Shown: one piece after another, positions 53,840 through 64,000 of the stretch
Position numbering within the stretch: the first letter of the stretch is position 1
Layout: every line of letters begins with the position of its first letter
Origin: Diphasiastrum complanatum
Taxonomy: Eukaryota > Streptophyta > Lycopodiopsida > Lycopodiales > Lycopodiaceae
Length of the DNA stretch: 64,000 nucleotides
Reading direction: 5' to 3'
Assembly (NCBI GenBank): GCA_029204225.1
Contig: CM055109.1
Coordinates: forward strand, 17,849,590-17,913,589
The notes under the pieces: generated by a model
The model's input: the letters and a program-made list of their open reading frames with translations, nothing else
Database searches by the model: none
What the model was told of the DNA's origin: nothing
Translations under genes and position numbers: made by a program

Positions 53840-54106
53840 GTGAAACGGAAACGTCCTTACTCCTCCCATCTTTTCTTGCCCGTTTGGTCAGATAGATGCG
53901 CGAGAAGGCTGCATAAGACGTCTCTATAGGCAAGGCCACATGATTTGAGGGAGAAGGCTATGATTTTGGAGAGTATGCCTCCCTCCTGCTCAAATTCTTT
54001 GCTTAGATCACTCCAATATGCTCCTTTCACAATATGTAGGATGTAGGTGCTACCTCCAACATGTGGCTGGCCCATTCGTATAAGGAGGTCGGCCACATGT
54101 TGGAGG
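53840..54106 (-). promoter_or_regulatory. RRP4 upstream region with 20-bp hairpin
   Basis: Presumed promoter/5' UTR of RRP4. Contains an inverted repeat CCTCCAACATGTGGCTGGCC (54053-54072) and GGTCGGCCACATGTTGGAGG (54087-54106), 20-bp arms with two mismatches and a 14-bp loop. No convincing TATA box identified. Confidence 0.35.
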
Positions 54107-54399
54107 CCGTCATCGAAGGCGATGTAGCCGCGGGCTCTCTCTTAGCTGGGTCACATGATGGATGACCACCGATGGTTGCCTCTGGTGGCAACCTCTAGAA
54201 ATTGGGGGCGGGGGGGGGGTCAAGTCACATGTCGAGGTAGAGTTTTACCTCTGATCTACGTGTTATCATTTGATTGGACATGTTTGTGCGAGTTGGCTGG
54301 AGGTTGACTTTTTTAACTTGAGAGAGACACAACAACACAAACTGGTGGTTTCCAATCATGTTTTGCAACATAGAATCGCGTAACAAAATTTCGTTGCAT

Positions 54400-54765
54400 T
54401 TGCGGATGTCGAAGGATATGTCATAAACCATGTCGAAAAATCTGTCGAAAAGGTTCCGTCGGGATTCGACGCGTCAAAATTTGACAGACCTAGGATTCTG
54501 ACAACCAGTAGCTCGTCGGGTTGGATTTCAGAATGTGTCGTCGGATTCCAACAAATGTCAAAGACCGACGTCGTGGACGTCGGAAGACGACGTCCACATG
54601 TAGCGTTGGCAAAAGAGATCGGGATGTCAGAATCCGACACATTTTTACTAGTGTCGGAATCCAACATTGCTTGCAGCTTACCGATGGACATAGGGGTGTT
54701 TAAAACATGTCGAAAGTGTCCAACAGATTCTTTAGGGATTTCTAAACAACCAATTTTTACCAGTG
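54400..54765. mobile_element. Possible CACTA-type terminus with subterminal repeats
   Basis: Two similar ends, ACATTTTTACTAGTG (to 54653) and CCAATTTTTACCAGTG (to 54765), are each followed by TCG. Inverted they read CACTAGTAAAAATG and CACTGGTAAAAATTGG, in the style of plant CACTA ends. Upstream lies a dense run of GTCGGAATCC/GTCGAAA-like motifs in both orientations, as in CACTA subterminal regions. No opposite terminus or transposase found. Confidence 0.4.
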
Positions 54766-55047
54766 TCGAATTTTGACCTTTTCTACAATTTTTCGCATTT
54801 TTCTGATATTATATTGTATTTCACACATTGTTTATGCACTCATTTTTATGAGGAGAGAAGCTGATGGAGATCAACTGGAAATTTTTTGATACAATTAGGG
54901 TTTCAAAATGAGGTTAGTAATGACTACAATTATTTTCTTTTTCTCTCTCGTTAGTTCCTCTATGTCAATGCTTAGGGTGCGATGAAGCTCGTATATGTCA
55001 AACAACAAGCCTATGTAAAGTCATTGTAATCTTTCACTCTCTCATCT

Positions 55048-55134
55048 TGTAAGTGGTCATTGCCTCTTGCCATGACACCTTGTAAGTGGTCATTGCCTCT
55101 TGCCATCTTGTAAGTGGTCATTGCCTCTTGCCAT
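55048..55134. repeat. Tandem repeat, 26-bp core, three copies
   Basis: TGTAAGTGGTCATTGCCTCT followed by TGCCAT occurs at 55048, 55081 and 55109 with spacers of 7 and 2 bp. Confidence 0.9.
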
Positions 55135-58100
55135 GGCACCTTCCTGATCGAGTTATGAAGGAGCCTCGCTCCCATCAACATTCCCCCAATCAAACAAAGG
55201 CATACTAGACTTTCTTAACACAAAAAACATTCATGGAGAATATTTCATCATTATCGTTAATTAAACATACTTATCACAAGGGGGGCTTTGTTACACCAAG
55301 ATAATAAAAAAAGTGGCCTTGTGGCATTCATGCCAAAAAACACAATTACTATAATTGTTTTGGGTCCCGAGGATTATGAAGTGACTATCTAACTACTCAC
55401 AATTCTACTATAGAGAATTTTAGAAGAATGTAGAGTAGAAGCTTGTAATTTCTTTTGGGGCATCACATAATTTCTATGATCCTTGTATAGACGTTCTACA
55501 AAGGTCCAAAAATAGCTACCTAGACTTAGAAGGTTCACGAGAAGGCTCTTAGAAGGTTTATAAGGAGCTTCTTTGGCATTCTTAGGAATGAGAAAACCCT
55601 TGATTACCCATATGGTAGCAATAATTTGAATATTCGAAGTTTTGTATTAACTAGACAAATTTTTTCTATTAACTAATCAATGGTAAAGGCCATAAGAACA
55701 TATCTTTTACATAAAGTTTTGAATTATGAATCAATCAATGAACTAATTAGTATCAACCTCTAAGTATGAATCAATCAATGAACTGTTGGAAGAAGGAAAG
55801 GATGCTCGATAGAGAAAAGGTTGCATTCGATAGATGCACTATCGGGCTCTGCCGAATGATCCTTCTCCTAATGTATGGCTACGTTTATCAAATTCAAACA
55901 AAACTATTACGACTATTGCCATGTTTGACTTTAATTGATTATAACTTTATCATCATAATCTATTAGATTGATTTTGTAAACAAACATAACAGACAAAGCA
56001 TTGTTGTATCAAATAATACAGTGTCGAATATAGCTATTGTATCGAAGTATTTGATAGTTCAGACAAAACTATAAGAGAAGGTAATTAAATTACAAAATCA
56101 TTTTGACATAATATTGAAGGCGATAAAACTGTATAATCAATTCAGTAAGTAGCATGTACAAATCAAAAGAATCATGAGCACAAAACAATAGTGGATATAA
56201 CCGTACTCAAAACTATCTTTGAGTATCTTATTGACTCTATCTGATGCACTTCCACCAATAAGCAGTAAGCGTTTATAGCAATTGCCATATTAATCTCCAG
56301 GATCAATGGCTACATTATCAATCAATCAATGTGTGATGATCAAAACACTCAAATATCAAGTATTGAATAGTTAGTTCTCTCTCAAGCCTACGAGCTTGAA
56401 GACTCTTGAGCATTCTAGCTCAATTCTTTAGAGTTGATTAGAGATTGCTATTGCGCTTACTGCTTATCAGTAGTTATGTAAAGACCCTAAAGGATTGCCC
56501 CTAAGATGAGGATAGGAGAACACAATAAGAGAGACTATGGAGCCAAACCGCCCAACCAATCCTAGATCAAGCCATGCTATGTGAAGCAAGAGGAGAAGAG
56601 AGAAACTGGTAACCTAAACCCAATATGTCGATGGGAGAATCCCTACCTCATTATATAGAGAGTAGAGTCTCGTGCATGAAACCATGCAACTTCCATGCAG
56701 GTCAACTATAAATAGATCACATCTCTTCATGCAGTCCTCCTGCCTATATTCGTCACACGTACATGCAATACTCCATATGTCTTAATTATAGTGTTTGGGT
56801 CCTCTCAAGGTTATTAGTCACAAACTGGCCTTGACATGGAATTAAATCATGGCGTGACCAACAGTATCGAATACCAGAGGGCTGGTCTACCATATTAGGA
56901 CTATTCTGTGTCCTTAATTGAATATGGCCATGACATTCTTCCCTTCTTTAAACTGATTTTATCTTTAGAAGCTCCTTTAACTTTCAATATCAATCGAGAA
57001 GATCAATATCCTTAATCTGACTTTCATATCAAACAAGTACTCAAAGAAAAATTGTTTCCAATTGTTAATCTCTGCTCTGGAGTACAAACTCTGGTTTGAA
57101 AAAGTACACTAAGAGATATATTTTCTCAACTGGGTTACACTCAACACAAGTTAGTAACGTCATCTTCATATAAAACGTTTACATGAACCACTGAGTGAAA
57201 TATTCCCTAACTTAGGAGATTAAAGTTAAAGCAAAACTAATAATTACAGTCTGAAATTACCCACAAACTCTGGCAGACATTCAATAAAAAGCTTCCCAGT
57301 ATAACTATCCTTAGAATCCAATTCTAAGATATGATAATTCATTTAACTAGAATCTCTAGGAGAATCATTAAGGTATAGAATGATTGAACTTCAACTCTGA
57401 ATATCCCAGATACTCTTTTGAGTTAAATGCTCCAAATGAAGAACTGTACTCAAGCATCTATAGACCATAAACTGTAGCAGAATAACATCCACTAAAATAA
57501 TTAAATTTTTCACAAATAAAATTCTTATCCTGTGAGAATGTCAGTGAGATCCATAGGTTCTCAAATAAATACTAGAGTAGAGAGATTCAGAACACTGATC
57601 TGAATTCCTACTCAAATAATAGATCAAGAATTAATCATCACACTTAAGAATCATTACCATTCCTTATAATCTTCGAACAATAATTAAGTATCTATTTATG
57701 ATCCGTCAATCATAAATATTTAGATTCGTATGATTCGTCCTGGAATCCAAAACCATAATCATTTACAGGATACTAGAGTATATGCCCAACATAACTTAGG
57801 AAAAGTAAGAATCATTCCAAAATCTTTCCACTAAGAAAATACTGGATTTAGAAATATTTTTCAAACATGATTCTTTGACTAAAGTGTAAGATTTAAGTTC
57901 TGTAAACCACTAGTAATTAAAGACTGAATGCATACCAAAATGACAATCATCTTCTACTACAAAATACGATAGACTACAATCTAGAATCAAATCTAGATAC
58001 CCAAAATCCTGCTGAATATCAATTCAGTTATTATTCTTGGATTAATTATGATTCGTTATCCAATTGAGCGCCCTGGGATACAATCACTAATGAGCTGATT

Positions 58101-58229
58101 CTATTCCTTAACTAAGGAATACTCTATCCCAAGACCAGATATAGCTTACTACGTATTCTGGTTTCTCTGATGGGAATCTTCTAGAGAATTGCTTTGCTAA
58201 GCTTGATACTTATTTTTAGATCTACCCTA
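55135..58229. other. AT-rich sequence without recognised gene
   Basis: No coding region supported. An inverted repeat ATAAGCAGTAAGCG (56258-56271) and CGCTTACTGCTTAT (56454-56467) bounds about 210 bp, possibly a miniature element. The 5' LTR and primer site expected for the gypsy element at 58230 were not identified here. Confidence 0.45.
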
Positions 58230-58840
58230 ACATTGATGTTCAGAAGATCCAGTTAGCCACCTTACATTTAGATGGTCGGACTGCCACTTGGTGGCGGGTT
58301 TTTCGCTCTGATCCTAATCGGAAGGGGATGCATTCCTGGCCCTCTTTTCGCCGTGACCTTCGCCATGCTGTGATTGATCCTCGGTGGCAGAGTCGCCAAC
58401 GTGATCTCTTTCGCAATCTCACTCATACTAGCGACTTGGCTTCCTACACATATCAGTTCACAGAGCTCTCTTACCTCTTTTTAGACTTACAGCCTACCGA
58501 GCTCATCTCATGCTACATTGCATGACTTCAAGGTGCATTACGCTATGATGTCGCATCATTTTGCCCCCTACTCTTTCTGATGTTATGTCTTGCTAGTACT
58601 CTCTAGCATAAGTACCCTGATACATCATTTTCATGTTTTTCTTGACCTCGTCCCCCCTCAGTTTCTACTCCACCCCCTACATTGCCTTCCTCCTCTATTG
58701 TTCCTTCTGCCACACGTCCTCCTATTCCTCGCTCTGCTTTTGTCCACTGCTACACTTCAGCAGAGTTCACCAACATTCAGCAAACACGTCTCTGTTTCCG
58801 TTGTAAGAGCCCAGACCACCTCACTCGTGATTGTCGCTAG
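58230..58840 (+). pseudogene. Chromovirus-type gypsy Gag, degenerate
   Basis: QKIQLATLHLDGRTATWW, PSFRRDLRHAVIDPRW and YTYQFTELSYLFLDLQPTEL represent the Gag capsid region (about 58238-58520). After frame changes, the zinc knuckle CFRCKSPDHLTRDC is at about 58794-58835, followed by a stop. The N-terminus is missing or unrecognised. Stops and shifts exclude function. Confidence 0.8.
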
Positions 58841-58979
58841 ACTCTTCCTCCTACTACTGTTGTTTTCTATCATGAGGGCACTGACACTGACGATTCTAAT
58901 ATCTATATCCATATCTTTGATGACCTTGATCCTGTATTCGAGTCTTCTTCTGACCTCCTCCCAGCTACTTGCCATGCCT

Positions 58980-60306
58980 AGCTTGCTTATGCTACCTGGA
59001 CTGGGCGTCCTGGTCCTCGCTCCATTGGATTACGCATACACATTACTGGACGCAAATATATTGCTTTAGTGGATACATACATCACACATTCCTTTATCAC
59101 AGTAACATCTCCAGTCGAATCCGCACTTTACCTATTCCTGCTCCACGGCCTCCCACTGTTGAGGTTGCCAATTCTCATTCTTTCCCTAGCTCTCAGATGT
59201 TCCAGGGCTTGACATACCGCATTGGGGATTTTTTTGGACAGGCGGATCTTTATATTGTCCCTATGGAGCGCTACAATCTTATCCTTGATGCTGATTGGTT
59301 TTCTTCTCTTGGTGTCGTTACACTGGATTGGACACGGCAGACACTCACTTTTGTGCATGATTCAGTTACCCACTCCCTTGTTGGCATCGATTCCCAGGGA
59401 GATTACCAGCTGATCGGTGGGAAATAGTTTATGCGTAGCCTTCCTAAGGCTCATTGTGCGGCTCTCTTATGTGTACAATGTGCTACAACAGCTCCTTCAG
59501 TCACCATTTCACCACCACCATCTGTACCTCAAGTGATATCTGACCTATTACATGAGTATGCTTATGTCTTTTCAAAACCTACGACGCTACCACCATTGCG
59601 TGATGTTAACCACCACATTGATTTATGCCCTGGGTCTACTCCTCCCTCCCGTCCTCCCTACCGTATGTCTAAGTCTGAGCATGATGAGATTGAGCTTCAG
59701 ATATCTGCTTTATTAGACTAGGGTCTTATTGTTCCCAGCCATAGCCCTTTTGGTGCCCCTGTTCTCCTTGTTAGAAAGAAAGATGGTACCAAACATCTCT
59801 GCGTAGATTATCGTGCCCTCAATAAGCTCACTATCCATAACCAGTACCCTATCCCTCACATGGATGACCTATTTGATCAGCTTGGCACTTCCCAAATTTT
59901 TTCCAAGATAGACCTTTGTTCTGGATATCACCAGATTAGGATGCACCCCGCTGACGAACATAAGACTACTTTTCGTACCCATCTTGGCTTATATGAGTTT
60001 TGTGTGCTTCCTTTTGGTGTTACTAACGGTCCTCCTACATTCCAAAATGTTATGAATAACATTATGCGTCCACTTCTTGATCATTGTGTTTTAGTTTATT
60101 TTGACGACATTCTCATTTTTAGTACATCTCTTGACAAGCATGTGTCTCATCTCACGTCTGTCTTTCAGTTACTCATTCACCATCATTTGTTTGGCAAACT
60201 ATCCAAATGTTCTTTTGTTGTTGCTGAGATTGAATTTTTCGGCTTTCTTATTTGTGATGAGTGTATTCGCCTTGATCCTCGTAAGGTTCAGGCTATCCAG
60301 GACTAG
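58980..60306 (+). pseudogene. Chromovirus gypsy protease and reverse transcriptase
   Basis: Protease: GRKYIALVDTYITHSFI (about 59047-59098), where the catalytic DTG triplet has become DTY; then YRIGDFFGQADLYIVPMERY and ILDADWF. RT in one main frame from 59431: DVNHHIDLCPGS, RPPYRMSKSEH, a TAG at 59719-59721, PSHSPFGAPVLLVRKKDGT, RALNKLTIHNQYPIPHMDDL, FSKIDLCSGYHQIRM, and the catalytic YFDD at 60097-60108, ending at a TAG at 60304-60306. Typical Ty3/gypsy order. Relatively well preserved but interrupted. Confidence 0.92.
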
Positions 60307-61760
60307 CCTACACCAAATGATGTTCACCATGTTTGTATGTTCCTCGGTTTAGCCACTCACCTTTGTCGCCCTGTTCCACACTTTGCCACTATGGCTGCTC
60401 CTCTTCATGCTCTTTTACAAAAATCTCGTACATTTTTGTGGACCCCTAATTGTCAAACAGCCTTTGATACTCTTCGTCGCACTATTGTTGATGTCACTGT
60501 CATGTGCTTACCTTGATTGGCCAGAAATTTATTGTTGAGACTGATGCTAGTTCTGTTGGCTTGGGTGCCTTGCTTCGCCAGTCCCAGTGCATCATTGCTT
60601 ATGAGTCATGTCGGCTTCGCTCTTATGAGCAACGATATTCTGTCCACGAGAAAGAGCTTCTCGCCGTAATCTATGCTCTTAAGAAATGGCATCATTACCT
60701 GTACCGTATACCATTTGACATTGTCATTGACCACAAGCCCTCCGTTATTTATTATCCCAGCGGGATCTTAGTGATCATCAATTTCGTTGGTTGCAATTTT
60801 TACAATCCTTTGATTTTTCTTTTTTATATCGTCATGGCCGTTTGAATGCTGCTGCCAATGCTTTATCCCGTCTGCTCACCTCGTTACACACACTTTTTGC
60901 CACCATTCCTACCTAGTTGGATGATCTTCCTTCTGTTTACCTCGCTTGTCCTGACTTTCGTGATGTTTATAGTTCTGCACCTCCTGTTTCTTCTCGTCCA
61001 CACCATGTCTACTCCATCGTCGATCACCGTCTTTATCATTTTGGGTCTCTCTGTATCCCTAGCTCCTTGCCTCTTCATCCCCAGTTATTGTCTGATGCTC
61101 ATTCCTCCCCCATCGGTGGCCATTTTGGGTTTCAAAAGTCTTATGCTCATCTTAAGGACCACTTTATAGGCCATCCATGAAGTCTGAGCTAGCTATTCTT
61201 ATTCGTAACTACACTTTTTAATAAGTACTCCCATGCCAAGTCTGCTGGTTTGCTTCAGAGTTGGCCTATCCCTCATCGCCAGTGGACCGATGTTTCTATG
61301 GACTTTATTCTCGGCCTTCCTCGTACCTAGCGTGGTCATGATTGGTGGTGGTTGATAGGTTTTTGAAGCAGACACATTTCACACCGGTTCGCAGTACTAT
61401 TACAGTTGAGCAGTGTGCACGCTTATTCTTGCCAGAGATCTTTCACCTCCATGGATTTTCACTTACTATCCTTTATGATCGGGATAGTAAGTTTACCTCT
61501 ACATTTTGGACAGAGCTTATGCACATACTGGATGTTCAGCCTTTTTATGGGCTTTGCTTATCACTCTACTGTCGATGGACAGTCTGAGGTCCTTAATCGG
61601 ACCCTTGAGGATAATCTCCACCATTTTGGTACTCCTTCAGGGAAGGACTGGGATCAGCATCTATGTTTAGCTGAGTATAGCTATAATAGCTCAATTAGTA
61701 CCAGCACGAGTGTCTCTCCTTCTGATTATCTCATGGTTTTGCACCCCTGTCATCTGGGAT
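60307..61760 (+). pseudogene. Chromovirus gypsy RNase H and integrase
   Basis: RNase H: FIVETDASSVGLGALLRQ and RYSVHEKELLAVIYALKKWH (about 60530-60690), after a frameshift near 60510. Integrase: SSPIGGHFGFQKSYAHLKDH (zinc-binding region, about 61106-61165), MVVVDRFLKQTHFTP, FSLTILYDRDSKFTSTFW and DGQSEVLNRTLEDNLHHF (about 61570-61625), the last holding the catalytic Glu block. Frames change at least four times. Confidence 0.88.
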
Positions 61761-62149
61761 ATCTCTTCCTCATGAGGATACACCTGTTACACTTGCATCT
61801 TTTCTATCAGGTGCTCACAAGCTTATTTCTCGAGCTAGCACACATCTACAGCACGTCCAACAGCGGTACCAGACTTCTGTTGATCGTCATCGACGACATG
61901 TTCAGTTTTAGGGTGGGGATATGGTTTATCTACGTCTTCGTTTTGCTCAACACCACTTTATTTAGGGCCATGCTTCCACTGAGAAGCTTGCACCATGTTA
62001 TTATGGACCTTATCGCATATTGGAGGTTCTTAGTCCCGTGACATATTGGTTGTAGCTTCCTTCTTCGACACGGGCCTGTGATATATTCCATGTCAGTTTA
62101 TTACATGCTGCTATTGAGGATGATGCTCATCGTGATGCCGAGTTTCCTA

Positions 62150-62391
62150 CTGATCCAGAGTTATTTCCCCTCCTACCTACTGTTATTCTACAGGTTCATC
62201 TTCATCGTAGTCGACGCCGGCAGCAGATTCAGTTTTTGGTACAGTGGGATGGTTGTCCTGTTGAGGAGGCCACATGGGAGCCTATGGATGTGTTCTATCA
62301 TAAACCTTTACTTGTGGACCAGGCTTGTGCTCTTGCTGCACTTATTGACTCCTCTGTTACAGTTGCGGATACACTAGGACCTGCTACTTGA
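62150..62391 (+). pseudogene. Chromodomain at gypsy integrase C-terminus
   Basis: Frame with VILQVHLHRSRRRQQIQFLV, QWDGCPVEEATWEPMDVF and ALIDSS before a stop near 62391. The QWDG...EATWEP signature is the chromodomain that lets chromoviruses target chromatin during integration, placing this element in the Ty3/gypsy chromovirus branch. Confidence 0.8.
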
Positions 62392-62432
62392 TCCTATGCT
62401 ACCTCTTCATTTCGAGGCGAGGCTTTCTTTTG

Positions 62433-62809
62433 TGTCGGGGAGAGTTAGGGACTTGGCTCTTTACATTCGCCATGTCCAGTCGCACCTACTTTACCTTTAT
62501 TTTTATGCATAAGCAAGCCTTGGGCCCTCTATTTTATTGTTTACTAACATTTAGACTATATTGTTGGCCTTGGGCCCTATTATTATTTATTGACATATTA
62601 CCTTGGAGGGGGGCCCTCTTGAAGGGTGCACTATTTTCTCTCCCAGTTGACTATTATTCTCTGGACCCCTTATTAGGGCTTCTTGTTGGGTATAAGTAGG
62701 GCTCCAAATTCACTTTCATTTCTCAGCTTATGATATGGATCTTTCTTGTCGTTCGAATTATTTTTGTTCGATTTTTTTAGACCTATCTTTTACATACCTC
62801 TTTCCAACA
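62433..62809 (+). repeat. Probable chromovirus 3' LTR
   Basis: Runs from TGTCGGGGAGAG to TTTCCAACA (377 bp) directly after the chromodomain, with a TATA-like GTATAAGTAGG near 62690. It ends exactly where copia leader sequence begins. Without a matching 5' LTR the left edge is provisional. Confidence 0.5.
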
Positions 62810-63741
<932 letters not shown>

Positions 63742-64000
63742 TTTAAGATAAAAGTAGACCTGTATTTATAAAGTAACAAAGTATTTTGTGATGGACCTAT
63801 ATTTAGAGTTTGATGGATAGTCAAATTTTTTTGTATGCATCAAACCCCAATTCTTGTTCTTAAAAAATAGTGTAGTGGCATAAAACAGTAGCACACCATG
63901 TGCTACCATTTTGTTGGATCATGGGTAGAAGAAACTCGCAAAAAATTTACTTGTAGAATGTCAAAGCCTGACTACAAGAAGCTTAATGTAGTTACCAACA
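63742..64000. other. Unassigned sequence to window end
   Basis: AT-rich, beyond the copia LTR similarity; no feature seen. Confidence 0.4.

Noticed and set aside
53857-54096. 79-codon minus frame upstream of RRP4
   Set aside because: It is in another frame, ends before the RRP4 start and has no relatives I recognise; more likely 5' flank than an upstream ORF of note.

Overview
This is a stretch of a plant nuclear genome, probably a vascular plant with a large, transposon-rich genome. Three things point there: the last exon of a plant-type neutral/alkaline invertase, an intron-rich exosome gene, and dense layers of Ty1/copia, Ty3/gypsy, hAT and LINE remains with long CT, CA, GT and GA microsatellites. 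I cannot name the species. The RRP4 protein reads like a conserved, almost animal-like form, and the intron sizes suit a fern, gymnosperm or early-diverging lineage better than a compact angiosperm; that is inference only.

Host genes. (1) Plus strand, 3364-3659: terminal exon of a GH100 neutral invertase; the rest lies upstream of the window. (2) Minus strand, 33216-53839: a complete seven-exon RRP4 exosome gene. Its exon phases fit exactly, giving 312 codons plus stop. Its introns 2 and 5 (5.4 and 11.7 kb) have filled with a LINE, copia fragments and an hAT element. (3) Minus strand, 22366-23603: a broken histone H3 relic, closest to centromeric CENH3, running into a long open Ser/Pro-rich tail and lying beside an array of a repeated inverted motif.

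Layout. 1-5.5 kb: invertase 3' end and a near-perfect 75-bp-arm hairpin. 5.5-8 kb: a copia element missing its integrase, next to an inverted copia integrase. 8.4-17.7 kb: a gag-only gypsy-type family (LTR-B, PBS resembling tRNA-Asp). One LTR is split by two nested copia elements, a second gag-LTR copy sits tail-to-tail, and an unassigned coding relic lies between the inverted LTR copies. 17.7-22 kb: AT-rich DNA with two copia-like LTR/PBS boundaries. 22-25.3 kb: H3-like relic and motif array. 25.9-28.4 kb: an unidentified broken intron-containing gene and a gypsy integrase relic. 30.5-32.3 kb: a small LTR-pair element holding a SINE-like insert. 33.2-53.8 kb: RRP4, with a copia element (36.3-40.5 kb) carrying a 2.8-kb hAT transposon with an 8-bp target duplication. 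54-55.2 kb: short repeats and possible CACTA ends. 58.2-62.8 kb: a degenerate chromodomain gypsy element. 62.8-63.7 kb: a second copy of the copia leader/LTR seen at 9.7-10.6 kb.

Only RRP4 and the invertase exon look functional. Every transposon pol region carries stops, frameshifts or deletions; the copia gag at 8738-9522 is the only long intact transposon reading frame.
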